Below, in pieces: positions 31,489-43,804 of a stretch of 45,392 nt of DNA. The position numbers were made by a program, and so were the translations under genes. Numbering within the stretch: position 1 is the first letter of the stretch; the number at the start of each line of letters is the position of its first letter. The DNA lies in NCBI GenBank assembly GCA_022539475.1, contig VCMS01000379.1:1-45392 (forward strand), given 5' to 3'. The DNA comes from Gracilaria domingensis (taxonomy: Eukaryota; Rhodophyta; Florideophyceae; Gracilariales; Gracilariaceae). The notes beneath the pieces are model-generated. The model did not search any database. It was not told where the DNA came from and saw only the letters and a list, made by a program, of their open reading frames with translations.

Positions 31489-34135
31489 TAGGTTATTCAG
31501 ATGTAGAATTCCTGAGTTAATAGCTTCCGGCTGTTCTCTTGGACAAATTTCAATCTTTGTACCAGAGAACGCTTATGCGGATGGAGATCTAGAACTGATT
31601 TTATATCCTACACTGCTTAAGAAGAGGGGATCAATCAGTACAACTGAGGAAAGAGAGGTAGTATCAGAAAGTTACGCTGGCCCATGACATGCGCATTTTG
31701 CGATGAAGCACAAAACAGTACCGACAAGGATGCTCGGTAGTTATTCGTTTAAGAGAAAACAGCAACGCCCATTTGGATGTCGGATTATGCGGAATGACTA
31801 TTCATTCAATGTTGCATGCAATACCAAACATGCTCGATTTTCATTTTGATGTAGATTTGCCGCTGAGGATGAAAACAAGGCAGGAAACAAGCTGAGAGAG
31901 GATGTCATGTGCCAATGGTTTTTCCGGACGAAGAAGTAGATTTATTGGAAATTTGGGGACTGTGATTGGATCTGCTGGGTCTGCCCACTGCTTGTTTCTG
32001 TACTTACGAAAGTCATCGAAGCAGCAGCGGAGGGCTGGAGTCGATTAATATCGACCCATCACAACCGGTTTGGACTACGACTAAAGAAGTTTCGAGAGAT
32101 CTGTCTTTTTTCCCTTCCAGCGGCGCATTTTCTTGGGCACATGGAGCATCTTAAAGATTCGGTGTTTGTTTGATTATCTTTTAATCGACCTGTTGTTTTC
32201 AATGCTTCCTGAGACACTTTCCCTACACCAAAACATTAAAGATCGTTCAAATCGCTGTACCCAAGTGATCCAATAGTAGGCTCTGTCAAATGCAATGTTC
32301 CAATTTATCTCTAATCCTTTAGTTTGCTCCGCATTAATACCTTTGTTGTGAGTAAAAGTCTCTTCTAGTTCATTCAAACAGACAAGTTCTCGGAACCTAA
32401 AAAAGCATTTTTCCTAGAACTCTAAAGGTGCAGCTGTACGTAGAAGCAAAAAAAGTCCAGCAAAGATATTTTATATACAGCAAAGATTATATATGCACGA
32501 ATTGTACATCTCCCTTTGAGCATTGCTTTTGTGCATTGTAGATATGTCTGCGGACATATGATTCTGTTTTTACACTAATCGTAAAGCTCTTACTGTTGGC
32601 GCCGTTATCCTAAGTAGATTTGATCTAATCTGAGCTGTAAATTGTAGAGAAACTAGCTAACCATCTGTTTCTGGCGAATTAAATCAGTTTTGGTTAACTT
32701 CTCGTTTTCGTCGTTTATTTTTAGAATCTAATTTTGTTTCATGGAATAAAGCAGGCGATGGGCTTTTGTCTCAAAAAAATGCGCCGGGAAGTGCGGGATA
32801 ATTCAACATTTTGACATCATAAACTACATGCAAAAAAAATATTCTTCGTAGGACAAAGTTAGATGCTTCTGAATATTTCCACTGCAATAAGTGTATAGGT
32901 ATATTTCTTCAAAAGTAACTGTGCTTGAGATAAAAGTTTAGGTTTGTGACAGTGATAAGGTAATTTCTATGTAAAACTGTGATTAACGCATGTGATATAA
33001 ATCAAACTTCTCTTCAAAGAAATCGCCAATGGTTTTATATATTATCGGGGGTATTATCGAGTGCATGCGATTATTGCAAAATTTCTACAAACTGAAAAGC
33101 AAATCAAAAAACTTTCAAAAAGAACACCCTTGTTCATAGTTGCCCAGAATCGTAAATCAACACATGTTCGATGCTTTTTATTCCAAACAATGCATTGAAA
33201 GACTTCAATTCGACGAAGATCAAAAGTATGCATCATACTTGTTTTTTCAGAACCAGTGGATAAATGGCACATAAATTCTGTTTCAAACCATATAACATGC
33301 AGAACCTCAATTTATGTAGTACAAACAAACTGAAAAAGAAAAAAATTATTTATGCTACAACAAACTTTTCTGTGTTGATTACCTTTGAGTATTCGTCTAC
33401 CATCGTCTGCTCCATGTCCACATAAACAACGTTGCAGTCATCACCAATCCACGCAAGATTCGTGGATTGTAAAATTGTCGACTGCACATGGAACGGTAAC
33501 AACATTCGAGCACTCAAAAATATTTGAACAATGCTTTTCCCCTCAACAGCTTTCGGTGAGCTATTAAATCCGCTAGACTTTGGGTGATCAGGCTTGATGG
33601 ATGAGACCTTCAACCAGGATATTTATACGATAGCACATGATAGCATCTGACGCCTTGTAGTAGGTTTCATCCATTCTGATAAAAGATAAAGCGGCTTGAA
33701 TTCGTTCGGCTTCAAAACTATTTCAAGAGCTTCTTGCCGGCTTTTTGCATCGTCTGATATATCTTCAAAATCACCCTCTTCTATTGCAAGTGATGATTTG
33801 TTTTTAGAGCATCTCCACCGGCCGAATCAAAACAGTAAGAACTTAATTGCTGCGGTGCTCATCTCCACCCGCGCCAAAGAAGGAGCAAATTTTTGAACAG
33901 GTTCAGATTTCCAAACCAAACGCTTGCGATTTTCTTCGGATTTCTGAACCTGGTGAAGCAAATGAGCATCCACGTGGGTCAAAGTGACTGGCTCTGTATC
34001 TGGGTTTTTGGCGCCAATAAACCGAAACACTCACAACCGTGGCAAACATACTTCAGCATTCCACCCCGCTATGCGCTCCCTGACCCAATAGTAGGTACGA
34101 TATGATCCATAGGTCAATAAACAGTTCGTCAAGGA
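31489..34135. other. AT-rich region without a confident gene
   Basis: It contains dispersed repeat R copy b (31915-32268). Otherwise there are only short frames. A - frame at 33350-33613 is unassigned. Near 33807-33860 the sequence GAGCATCTCCACC and a second CTCATCTCCACCC appear, reminiscent of Harbinger-type element ends, and an inverted pair CAGGTTCAGA / TCTGAACCTG lies near 33898-33952. These may be the end of the decayed transposon whose accessory gene follows. Confidence 0.4.
31915..32268. repeat. dispersed repeat R, copy b
   Basis: This is the partner of 22116-22476, same orientation. Here no YR retrotransposon adjoins it, so the repeat is independent of that element. Confidence 0.8.
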
Positions 34136-35165
34136 ATGGAACAAAAGAAACAGAGTACTCGTGGACCCAGTTTTTCGCCACAAAAAGATGCAGCGATTGT
34201 TATAACGTACATCAAAACCTCTGAAGACCCAATCATGCTCACAGACCGCAAGAAGAAGCTATTCTTTGATGATGTAGCAAAACTTTACAACACTGTCTTC
34301 AAGCCAGCAAACCGTCTAAACCGCTCTAATGATTCCATTCCCAATTGGGTGAAGCTGTTGATTACAAAATGTACTCAATTCACAGCAAGTTACAATAAAG
34401 TACTCTGACTTAATCCCTCTGCGTACAACGACACAGATAAGTTAAAAAATGGCCACAGGACTTTACAACAATATGAAGATGACGTCCCCAAACGATGATA
34501 TTAGAGAGCCATTCAAATTTAAGGATGCATCGGAAAAACTGCAAGATCATCCAAAGTTGTCAGTAGAGGAAACGAGCAAGAAAGATAAATCAGAAACGTG
34601 TCCTGGAGAAAACAAGTCCGCTTTGAATGAAACCAACAAGAAAGAAACGGTGCAAAGAGAAAATGAGGCACAACCTGATTCTGTTAAAGGTGAGCGCCCG
34701 CAAGGACGAAAGGCTGCCAAGGCAGACTACATTAAAAAACAGTATTATGAGACGAAATTGAAAGTCGCAAAGGAAGCGCTTCTGTTGCAGCGCAAACGAG
34801 CGGACGAGATCAAGAGACAGAACAAAATTGCGTAATTTTCGTTGAGCGCAGACACAAGCCCTGAAGCTCTTGAATTCTTTTGCATTTTGCGAAAGAGTGT
34901 CCTCGACAATTTGAAGGAAGAAGAAGCCGCCAAGGAGCGAGAAGCGAAGAAGAAATGTGTAGAATCTGACGGCTAAGAGTCCCAAGACAAGGCTCCTGAA
35001 ACTACCTCCGTCGAGGCTGCTGAAGATCCCGCAATCTATACATTTAATGGGCCTGTTACTAGGCCCAGATTGCAGTATCTACCTTCAAAGCTTCCAAAAG
35101 TCTCACAAGGGAGTGTGCTGCACCTAACCGAGCTTGCGAGCAAAGCTGCGCACGCGACCGAGTGA
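34136..35165 (+). pseudogene. SANT/NAM-associated-like transposon accessory protein, decayed
   Basis: The first part (34136-34408) reads SFSPQKDAAIVITYIKTSEDP and FFDDVAKLYN, then RSNDSIPNWVKLLITKC. This is the Myb/SANT-like pattern of plant and protist NAM-associated proteins. After a frameshift it continues at 34449 with ATGLYNNMK, EPFKFKDASEKLQDHPK, a charged linker and a coiled-coil (KVAKEALLLQRKRADEIKRQN). An in-frame TAA (34833-34835) is followed in the same frame by SADTSPEALEFF and EEEAAKEREAKKK, up to further stops. PIF/Harbinger transposons carry a separate SANT-like DNA-binding ORF beside the transposase, which fits the Harbinger-like remnants elsewhere in the window. The broken state shows it is a fossil. 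Confidence 0.6.
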
Positions 35166-36526
35166 GAAAGGTTTTTTGTTTTATTTGGGGCGGCGTCTGC
35201 ATTTACTCAATAACAATCCTTGCGCGAGTCATTCACTTTATGAGTCTCCGTGCGAAGACCATGGATGCTCCATAACGTCATCCTGTAAAGCTCTTTGCCT
35301 TTCTTCTTGCTGTAGAGCAAACACGATTCGGTAATCGGCGCAAGATGCATCTCATAATGAGCACTGACATCCTTGAGTGACGTGGCGCACACTATGAATG
35401 GCACCCCCATTTTTGGGTAATTTTCGGAAGAAGTCTGCAGGAACCTTCATAGGTAGATGTGGGAATTGGCTCACGGATACGAGCTGACGCTGGACTTCGT
35501 AGTCGACGTGTAGAGTAGATACGCAAGGTGTACCCGCCGGAGTTGTGCATAGAAGCCCTGACACTGGGTCGTACACGTGTTCGAACCTCGAGAGGTACAC
35601 ACCACAGTTGTAGTTAGTAATGGCTTAATTCTTGGTAGATCCCTATATAGGCTCGGGCCATTTCGCCCTGGAGCCCACCAAGTAAACTCACCTGAGTCGC
35701 GTCCTACCTCCCAGAACCGGGCTATAGATATTGTCGCCTACGTAGGTTCACTACTCCTCGCGAAGGGTAACCACGGCTAGTCTCGACATATCTACCCCTC
35801 AGGATCTTTAAGGAAGCCTAACCGTGCACCAATTGTTGGTTTCTTGTTACTGTTCCGACATCGGCTAATTTCGAGCGTCTTGGCCAAGGAGTGGAGTCGC
35901 TCTGGATATCGCCACCTCGTTTAGGTACTGCTTCTGCCCTCGTACGGGTATTCTCTGACCCCACTTTGGTACGCTCTGTTGGCACCACTGCGTGGTCGAC
36001 GCGCCGCTATCGGCCCTGTTTCCGCCGGTTGGCACGGGCCGTTGCTCCGCTCCGTGGTCGGTTCTTTGTGTACACCGTTCACACGGTTGCTTGTTTGCGA
36101 TCCCATCTTGAGGGCTTTCTATCTCGTTACCCACTTGGGCCCCGCTCATTTCTCGGTTTCACCTCTGTAGGTATAGCCAGTCACCGTCTTCGGTCTTACA
36201 CCCGGATTGCTCCTAGCTTGAGCACGGAGAGAGGGCTGTGTCACTGAGACTGCCCATATAGGGAGCAGGACTCGGACATCCTGTGAATCATCCCCATTTC
36301 TGGGTTTGCTCTACATCTGGTCTCCCGACCTAGAAAGGTGTGAGGTCAGGTGGTACTCTAACGAGTTCAGAAGTTTGACGGATTGGATTGCCCCCTCGGG
36401 AGATTGCACTCTAGTGAGCTCACCTCCTGCGCTCACTGGAAACAGTTTCTCGATTTATCCCGCATATCGGTGGTCTGTTGAACTTTGGTAGCTGTTTGGA
36501 TCGAGTATTGATCGGTAATCTGCAGT
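35166..36526. other. upstream non-coding region of gypsy element 2 (LTR/leader, boundaries unknown)
   Basis: There is no convincing gene. The element-specific motif CCC-N4-GGG appears at 36130 and 36391, and spaced variants earlier, so element DNA probably begins between about 35.2 and 35.9 kb. A primer-binding site could be TGGTCTCCCGACC near 36318, starting with the TGG that pairs with a tRNA CCA end, but no matching tRNA is identified. The 3' LTR lies outside the window, so the 5' LTR cannot be delimited. Confidence 0.45.
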
Positions 36527-38632
36527 ATGCCGATATCCACTCGGATCTCTAGGGCTCGCTCCGTCAACTCGGCTAGCTCCGTTCCTACGGCTGCTTCCCG
36601 CGCACAGGCGCCCGGCCCGGAGGGAAACCCTGACCCAAAGCTGACTCGATCCCGAGATGCACCCCCATTGGGTGAAGTACCCCATGAGGCGGTTGTTCCC
36701 GTGACTCCCCGGGCGGCAACACTGCCACCGGTAGTGGAGACACTGTCTTCGGCCCCTTTGGGAGAACAGACCCCGCTGGCTATAAGAAGTCTAAGAGCCC
36801 GAATGGACAATGCCGACATTGCCCATAGGGACCTTATGGAGGGCCTGGAGGATCTTACACAGACGTTGGAACACGCCCAAGTTAGGGAAGTCTCAGGAGA
36901 TATTCGCCTTCTGAGGCAGGAAATGAATTTCTTCTTAGAAATTTTCGGGACCCCGCAGGCTTTCGTGGACGAGTACCGACGAATGGTTCAAGAATCTCGT
37001 ATCGAGAGGCAACGATTGCAAGCCAGGTTGGACAATCTGGAAGCAATTATCCGGATGGATGAAGATTTAGGAGCCGCCGAAAGGAATAAATCCGAATCGG
37101 AAGCCTCGGTACATCGTTCCGCTAAGCGGAGTCGCCGGAAGCCTAAGAAGGAGTCGCGTCATTACTCGGATTCATCGGACTCTGACTCCGACAGTAGCTC
37201 GGACAGCTCGTCATCATCGTCATCTTCCGATTCTTCGGCTAGTGACTACCATAAGAGTTCCCGTTCTACTCGGTTCAAGGCTAATCATTCCACTGTTGGA
37301 GCTATTCGCACCCGCGAAAAGGGAAAGAGCCACCCTGGCCTGAAGGAGATTAAGCCAACGAATCCGTTGTATCGGAAATTGCTTTCGTACCGTTGTTACC
37401 GGTTACAGAATACTGCGTCGTCAAGGACCTCTAGAGGCACTGGAAAAGTTAGGGACTATATCCGTAGACTCGGCGTAACAATCAACAAGAAGGAGTTTAC
37501 AGGAGAAGACCCAATCATGGTGCTAGATTTCCTCGCGAGGTATGTTCAAGAAGCGGATATCCTCGGTATGAGTGAGGGACAGGCGTCTATAACCCTCCCG
37601 TATTTCCTAAAAGAACTGGCAGAAGATCAGTTTAATTCCGCACGCGGATCCTCGACAGCCAATAATGAGGGTGGAGTTACATGTTGGCCCAAAGCGGTTC
37701 ATTACCTCCTCAGGTCATACGCTACTGGTCATGCCATTCAAAGGGCTACTACAGCCCTGAGGGAGACGAAGCAACACCCGGATGAAGACGAAACGTCTTA
37801 TTCAACGCGCCTGAATAAGGCCTTTCACCGTTGCGGTAATGTACATCCTTCTCAGGAGAGATGTTCAATATTTGTTGATGGATTGGATCCTGCAATAAGG
37901 GCACTCGCTGCCCGGTATAGGGAAGAGAAGAGGCGAGTCTCCTACCTGGAGCTCATACAGTACGCCCAAGCAGAAGGGGATACACTCCGAGCACGGAACC
38001 CCTCACGCACCAAACCGAGGCGGGTCCACTTCGCCGAGAAATCAGATTCTTCGCTGTCCCGTAGCCGTGGGAATCACTCCAGTATTGGACACGATAATGT
38101 GAACCTCGTAGGTGCTGAACTTGAGTCGATTGGTACTTCGGACCTCCCCTCGATATCGGCTCCGTCTTCGGACACCTACCCGGCGTTATACGCTCAGGGA
38201 AGCCGAGTCCCGGCAGCTCCGATACCCGGTCGCAACATGAGGTTCAACCGCCCTGGATGGAGGGATACTGCCCCGCAAGGTCGTACGGACTCTCGTTCGC
38301 ATGACAACCCGACCCCGGTGATCTGTTATGAGTGTTACCAACTTGGTCATATCTCAACACAGTGCACGTTCCCTCAACGGGAGAGGTCAAAAATTATCGC
38401 TCAGTATGAGTCGCTCTCGCCAGAGAATCAGGCTCGTGTTCCGAGAACTTCCTATGAAGTGGCCAAGTTCGCATTGACCCTTTACCAGGGACGCGGAGGA
38501 ACCAACATTGGTGTAGTTAATCACACACCGGCCCAACCTTTGGTGGAACGACGCATACCCACAAACGGGAATCAACCCGATACCCAGGACAGGAATCGCC
38601 GGCAACAGGCGGTACCTGCTCCGAAAAACTAA
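36527..38632 (+). CDS. gag: Gag polyprotein of gypsy element 2 (capsid and CCHC nucleocapsid)
   Basis: The frame is intact, 701 codons from ATG 36527. The N-terminus (1-75) is disordered. About 85-180 form a coiled coil (EDLTQTLEHAQVREV, RRMVQESRIERQRLQARL). About 205-250 is a basic then Ser/Asp-rich acidic tract. About 305-490 hold the retrotransposon gag (capsid) region (FTGEDPIMVLDFLARYV, TSYSTRLNKAFHRCG, SIFVDGLDPAIRALA). A single zinc knuckle CYECYQLGHISTQC (C-x2-C-x4-H-x4-C) sits at about 600-613 and should bind the genomic RNA. The stop is TAA at 38630-38632, and pol resumes in other frames, so a frameshift or stop bypass would be needed. It is the best preserved gene of this element. 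Confidence 0.9.
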   Translation: MPISTRISRARSVNSASSVPTAASRAQAPGPEGNPDPKLTRSRDAPPLGEVPHEAVVPVTPRAATLPPVVETLSSAPLGEQTPLAIRSLRARMDNADIAHRDLMEGLEDLTQTLEHAQVREVSGDIRLLRQEMNFFLEIFGTPQAFVDEYRRMVQESRIERQRLQARLDNLEAIIRMDEDLGAAERNKSESEASVHRSAKRSRRKPKKESRHYSDSSDSDSDSSSDSSSSSSSSDSSASDYHKSSRSTRFKANHSTVGAIRTREKGKSHPGLKEIKPTNPLYRKLLSYRCYRLQNTASSRTSRGTGKVRDYIRRLGVTINKKEFTGEDPIMVLDFLARYVQEADILGMSEGQASITLPYFLKELAEDQFNSARGSSTANNEGGVTCWPKAVHYLLRSYATGHAIQRATTALRETKQHPDEDETSYSTRLNKAFHRCGNVHPSQERCSIFVDGLDPAIRALAARYREEKRRVSYLELIQYAQAEGDTLRARNPSRTKPRRVHFAEKSDSSLSRSRGNHSSIGHDNVNLVGAELESIGTSDLPSISAPSSDTYPALYAQGSRVPAAPIPGRNMRFNRPGWRDTAPQGRTDSRSHDNPTPVICYECYQLGHISTQCTFPQRERSKIIAQYESLSPENQARVPRTSYEVAKFALTLYQGRGGTNIGVVNHTPAQPLVERRIPTNGNQPDTQDRNRRQQAVPAPKN

Positions 38633-38634
38633 TC

Positions 38635-40295
38635 TTGGGAGTCTCCCCGGTGGCAGGGGCGTCTTCTGAGCCGAATGTAAAGACGCCCGAAGCGCCTTCG
38701 CTTCACTCCCCGGTTGTTAGAATCCTTACGAGGACGATGGCTGCCACAGACGTGGATTCAAAACACGTAGTGTTTTGCGTTGCCCGTGGGTACGGTCCCG
38801 CAACCTCCGTATCCCGGATCGCATCCTTGTTATGGCGAAAAGAAATTACAAGGTATATGCCGATCTCGGCCTTTCCGCCCAATTTATGGTTCGTCAAGTC
38901 GCGGTCCTGGGCACAGGAGCCACCCCCAACTTAATCCATAGGAGGCTAATACCGCCCGCACTTCGGGAAACAATTCGTTTTGGTCCAGCATTGGATATAG
39001 ATGATGCGAACAATAATCCGATTCGAACGGCAGGCTACATAGCGCTCTTGGTGAGATTAGGAACCTGTTTGGTTAAAATCGACTTCGTCGTATGCGACTC
39101 AATAGCAGCTCCGGTCATTCTCGGCTGCGACTTTTGTGACCGCTTTGTGGAAGCAATCCGTCCGCGGAAACGAAAAGTGGAAATGGCGGATGGCTCCGTG
39201 TTGCCGATTGTCCGGATACCCCTCAGAGCCGCAATGCAGAAACACGTCCCGTTACCGGTCGCCCAAAAAGCAGCCAAAGATGACATGGAGTCTACAAAGT
39301 TACGTGTCCTTAAAACGGTACCACTTCCGCCCGAGTCCCAGGTTTGGGTCGATATTACCACCAAACACTATGGTCTTCACACTGTACAACCGTTGCCGGC
39401 TCTCTATGAACAGCGCCAAATAGCTCTGGCCAATGGACTCGTTATGATTCAACCGAATGAACCTTTCAAGGTGATGATCGCCAACTTTGGCAGAATCACC
39501 CAGTGGTTAGTCAAAAACCAAGTTGTGGGCTCGGTACTACCGCACTCTGCCGCGGTGATCACTACTAAGATCCCCATCGGGACGGTTCTCGGAGTATCTG
39601 ACCCTAAGGAGGGGGAGGAGACTGCTGATTCGCATAAACAAGCCGCTACGGAAGTCGCCGAAGAATCAGGTTCAGACAATCCGAAACCTTCAGAGGTCCA
39701 GCCTGTGCCATCTGGCGGTGAACAGATGGATCTTGTCGAGGAGTTAATGAAGCTCAATCTGGAGCATGTGCCTGAATCCCATCTGGAGAAACTTCGCGGG
39801 ATGTTGCGCGAGTTTACGCCCATGTGGGATGGAACTCTGGGAACTATCAATATTACGGAACACTGCATTGATCTACTTCCGAATACTCGGCCCATTTCCC
39901 AGCACCCTTACAGGGCAGGACCGAGGGCTTGGGAAGAAGAGAAAGCTCAAGTGGAGAAAATGCTGCGCGCTGGCGTCATCGAACCCGCCCAGTCTTCGTG
40001 GGCGTCACCAGTAGTGTTGGTTCCGAAATCGGATGGCTCCTGGAGATTCTGTATCGATTACCGAAAGTTAAATACGGTCACTGTGAAGGATGTATATCCG
40101 ATACTCCGGATGGATGAATATATCGATTTTCTAGGGAGCGCTAACGTATTCACCACCTTGGATGTTAATTGGGAATATTGGCAGGTGCCCATTAGGGAAA
40201 CAGAAAAGGATAAGACAGCATTTGTATGCCACCAAGGTCTGTACCGTTTCCGGAGAATGCCCTTTGGGTTAACCAATGCTCCCGCAACGTTCTGA
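38635..40295 (+). pseudogene. pol: pol of element 2, protease, linker and RT palm, ending at a TGA
   Basis: A short frame at 38635-38934 follows gag directly and hands over near 38800 to the main pol frame (frame of 38775-40295). The aspartic protease active site reads VLGTGATPNLI: the catalytic Asp of the D-T-G triad is Gly (GGC at 38910-38912), so it should be inactive. The ILGCDF flap-side segment is intact. The linker includes LANGLVMIQPNEPFKVMIANF and the purine tract at 39603. RT shows WASPVVLVPKSDGSWRFCIDYRKLN and MPFGLTNAPATF, then an in-frame TGA at 40293-40295. After the stop the same frame continues into the rest of pol. Confidence 0.85.
39603..39625 (+). repeat. purine tract copy 1 of element 2
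   Basis: AAGGAGGGGGAGGAGACTG at about 39606 is repeated with few changes as AACGAGGGGGAGGAGACTG at about 42775. It lies in the same linker position as the purine tract at 608 in element 1 (protein D-x-KEG). Confidence 0.5.
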
Positions 40296-40301
40296 GGAGC
40301 G

Positions 40302-42002
40302 GTGGATATCCTCCTCGCGAGGTTCAAATGGACCACATGCTTAGTGTATCTGGACGACATTGTCGTGTTCTCCAACAATCTGGATGACCATCTAGCCCAC
40401 GTGAGGGATGTCATGCAAGTACTGCGTGACCCAGGAGTAACGTTGAAACTCAAGAAGTGTGAGTTCTTCACCGAATCGGTTAAATATCTGGGACACATCA
40501 TCCGCCCCGGAACACTGTCAATCGATGAAGTACGCGTCAAATCCTTGAAGAAGGCGAAGCACCCAACCACTCAGGCGGAGTTACGATCCTTTCTAGGCTT
40601 ATGTAATGTATACCGACGATTTCTTCCGAGTTTTGAGGACATAGCGTCACCGTTGAACAAACTCCTAACGAAAGGACAGCCAGTCGACTTGGAACCCTTT
40701 GGGAAATCAGAAGCGTCCGCCTTCGCGGCATTGGTTGACGCAGTAACCTCCGCGCTAATCCTGGCCTTACCCAAGCCCTGGTTGCCGTACGAAGTCGACA
40801 CGGATGCTAGTGCGAACCAGGTTGGTTGTGCGTTGTTTCAGACCGACGAGAACGGTGAACGACACCCTATCGGGTACTGGTCAAGGTCACTGAACGTGCA
40901 CGAAAGGAATTACTCGGTCTCCGAGAAAGAATGCCTCGCAGTAGTGTGGGCTTTGTCCACACTCAGGCCCTACTTAATGGGAACTCATTCCCGGGTGCAT
41001 ACTGATCATGCGTGCCTACGTTGGCTCATGGAAATCACCGAACCCTCGGGACGTTTGATGCGGTGGAGGCTCCGACTGTCGGAATTTGATTTTGAAGTAG
41101 TCTATAAGAAAGGCTCCCTTAACTTACAGGCTGATGCATTATCCCGCCTGGGCACATCAGCAGAAGCAGAGCATACGGAGGACACTGAAATACCATGTTT
41201 TATGGTTGGAGACCTGGAAGGTGAAACTGAGATCCTTCCGGATGATGTGTGTGACGACATACTCGCCACACAAACTATCGAACCGACGCCCGGTTCATTC
41301 ATACCCATTACTCCAGAGGAGATGATAAGGGAACAACAAACGGACCCCTTCCGCACCCAGGTGCGAGCCCGTCTGAACCGTGGGTACAGAATACCTTTCG
41401 AGGTTAATGATCAAGGATACCTCGTGAGGATGGTGGAATCTCGACCACAGATGGTAGTACCACACTCACTGCAGAGTCCTGTACTTCACTTGTCACACTA
41501 TGTGAAATTAGGAGCCCATCCGGGAGGTCGGAAGCTGTATCTCACCTTACGAAGGGACTTCAATTGGCCCGCAATGGCGTTTGACTGCTACGCGGTTCGT
41601 CGCTTCTGTCAGGATTGCGCCAAGAATGACCTTAAACTCCGTAAGTACTCGAAGAGGCTGAAGTTATTTCCCGCTCGGGCCCCACTTGAATTCGTCGCCA
41701 TCGACATCTTGGGAGAACTCATCAAGACCCCCAGGGGTAATCAATACCTGTTGGTCATAACTGACAGATTCTCCAAGTTGGTCAGGACAGTCCCGCTCAA
41801 ACGAATTACCCCTGCAGCTGTGGCACAAGCCTTTGTGACCCACTGGGTATTTGTCTATGGACCGCCGGTGCAGCTACTATCCGATAACGGCTCGCAATTC
41901 ACATCTAAGTTCTTTGAGGACGTATGTCGGATCCTGGATATAAGAAACCCTGTTTGTAACTACATACCATCCCCAGGCAAATGGGCAGGTAGAAAGATGT
42001 AA
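40302..42002 (+). pseudogene. pol: pol of element 2, RT catalytic loop, RNase H and integrase core
   Basis: This is the same frame as the segment before the TGA. The catalytic YLDD lies at about 40347-40358, followed by the thumb LGLCNVYRRFL. RNase H has VDTDASANQVG, EKECLAVVWA, HTDHACLRW and QADALSRL. The integrase zinc module is complete (HYVKLGAHP, CQDC), unlike element 1. Core residues AIDILG and SDNGSQ are present. Near 41945 a one-base shift breaks the frame, and the third catalytic residue is read in the next frame (HPQANGQVER at 41968-41997). So RT and RNase H motifs are intact but integrase is split. Confidence 0.88.
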
Positions 42003-43104
42003 CCGAAATATACTCGAGACACTAAGATCCTATGTCGCGGATCACCCCCAAACTTGGGACCTATATACGGACGCAATAACGTACGCGTACAACACCCAGG
42101 TTCATCGGGTAACGTCATTATCACCATTTGAGTTGGTACTGTCATGAATACCGCCACCACTGGCAATCGAGGCCCAGTCAACATTGGATACGTTCCACTC
42201 ACCGAGTATGTTTCCGGAAGCCTGGAAGAAAGGGCTTACCAAACTGGTACCTGTTGCTAGACGCTCAATGGAGAAAGCACAGCTGTCCTACAAGCCGCAC
42301 TTCGATAGCCGAATTCGGAGATCACTACCTCAGCTAAGGACTGGAGACTACGTCTTCCTACGTAAGGAGTATTACAATCCTGAAAAGGAACGGCGCCACA
42401 AGCTATCGCCAATTGCGAGTGGACCCTATCGGGTAGTTTCCATACAGAATACCACCGCCGTACTGGATATTGACAACCATCACGAACGGGTTTCTCGTGA
42501 TCGAGTCTATCGCGCGCCGAGTCCTCTCCAGGAAGTCGTCTCAACACCGGTACCCGGGAACACTGAATCCGCTGTGCAGGATGGCGCCGAACGCTCGGAT
42601 GACACTTTCCACCGACCCTCGATTCTCCCTCACCCGCAGCGCGGTCTTTCCGATCTACCTGAAGTATCGGAGGCGCTCAAGGCTAACCCTACCTTCTCTC
42701 GGGTTACGCCTATTAACTCTAATAGAGTTCATCCACCGCACACGGTTATTTCTGACGCTGTCGTATCGCACCATAACGAGGGGGAGGAGACTGTCGATCG
42801 CTTTCGATTATCGGCCACTTCGGCACCGTCAGAACCTGACCGAGGTACAAGATCGTCAACAGAGACAGAAGCCCAAGTTGTGAATCGTAACGCGAACGCG
42901 ACAACGCGCGCAGTAACCGCCGGCCCGGCAAGGACCTCTGTCAGTACTGAAGAAAGAACCCATGAAGGGGAAGAAACAGCTCAGGTTAGCACGCCCGTGG
43001 GGAAACCGCCCAAACGTGGAGAGCGCAGTGCAACACGCTCACACAGTGCGCGAAGTTCCGGGAGAACGGCGAAAGCAGTGTCGGCAGACCCCGTTCTGGG
43101 GTAA
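41968..43104 (+). pseudogene. pol: pol of element 2, integrase end and low-complexity tail
   Basis: It continues in the frame of 41968 with NGQVERCNRNILETLR and SPFELVLS, then a TGA at 42145-42147. Element 1 has Arg (CGA) at this place, so the stop is a C to T change at a CpG. The frame then runs 42148-43104 with the integrase C-terminal tail (RTGDYVFLRKEYYNPEKE, SGPYRVVSIQ, DRVYRAPSPLQE) and a Ser/Thr-rich linker sharing TTRAVTA with element 1. Three EGEET repeats occur in the linker and upstream in pol. It ends at TAA 43102-43104 before the chromodomain. Confidence 0.8.
42773..42796 (+). repeat. purine tract copy 2 of element 2
   Basis: It repeats the tract at 39606 and encodes EGEETVD here against EGEETAD there. 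It is inside pol, before the chromodomain, so it is not at the usual 3' polypurine position. Confidence 0.5.
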
Positions 43105-43804
43105 ACGGACAAAACCCCGAAGCAAGCAGCCTATAGCAGGCAAAGGAAGTTGGAGAAGACTAAAAGTGAAGCCGGAAAGCCGGAAGTCGAAGTCAGAAGT
43201 AACCCTATGGGGCAAGCACGAGGCACGGAGCACTACAAGTGCGGTGCCCGAAATAACGCAGTAAATTTTACGTCCGTGGCGTGCATGCACGGCCGCACAG
43301 GCGGGAGATACGAGATTGGTGACTGTAATCACCTGCCGTGGCGAGCGCCTGGCACGTGCCACCCCATGACCGTTCACTAGTGGCAGGCATATTTCGAAAA
43401 CCGCTGTCGGTACGTGTGGTGCACACGCCCCCACGGCCAGCCAATGGCAGTGGATGGCAACGCGCCGTGGCCCGGCAAACCGCCGCCCTGCTCAGTGAGA
43501 GTGTTTGCAAGCTTCTCCGTCGCAACGGATTTCCCCGTTCGAGGAAGACACTACGCTCGGTTCGAGACGCGACCGTTTGTCTGCCGGTCGCCCATTGGGT
43601 AAGGGACACGGAACGCCGGACTCCGGAAGCAAAGAGGTTTCGCCAGATACCACTCTGGAAGGAATTGATCGCCGAACGCGGAAGTTACAGCTTCTCCGTC
43701 ACGACGGCAGTTACCCTGTGGTGTACCCATCACAGCACCTCCGATACCGGATTGTACTACGATACCCCCCCGTACTCCCTCGAGTGTAACTGCGCGTTAG
43801 CCCT
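43105..43804 (+). other. degraded linker between integrase tail and chromodomain of element 2
   Basis: About 700 bp have no frame open throughout and no domain. A frame at 43338-43826 is open but unlike any protein I know. In element 1 the corresponding linker is coding and much shorter, so this part has probably expanded and decayed. Confidence 0.5.

Noticed and set aside
36310..36335. TGGTCTCCCGACC as a proven primer-binding site
   Set aside because: No tRNA 3' end was matched and the LTR edge is unknown, so it is only mentioned as a candidate.
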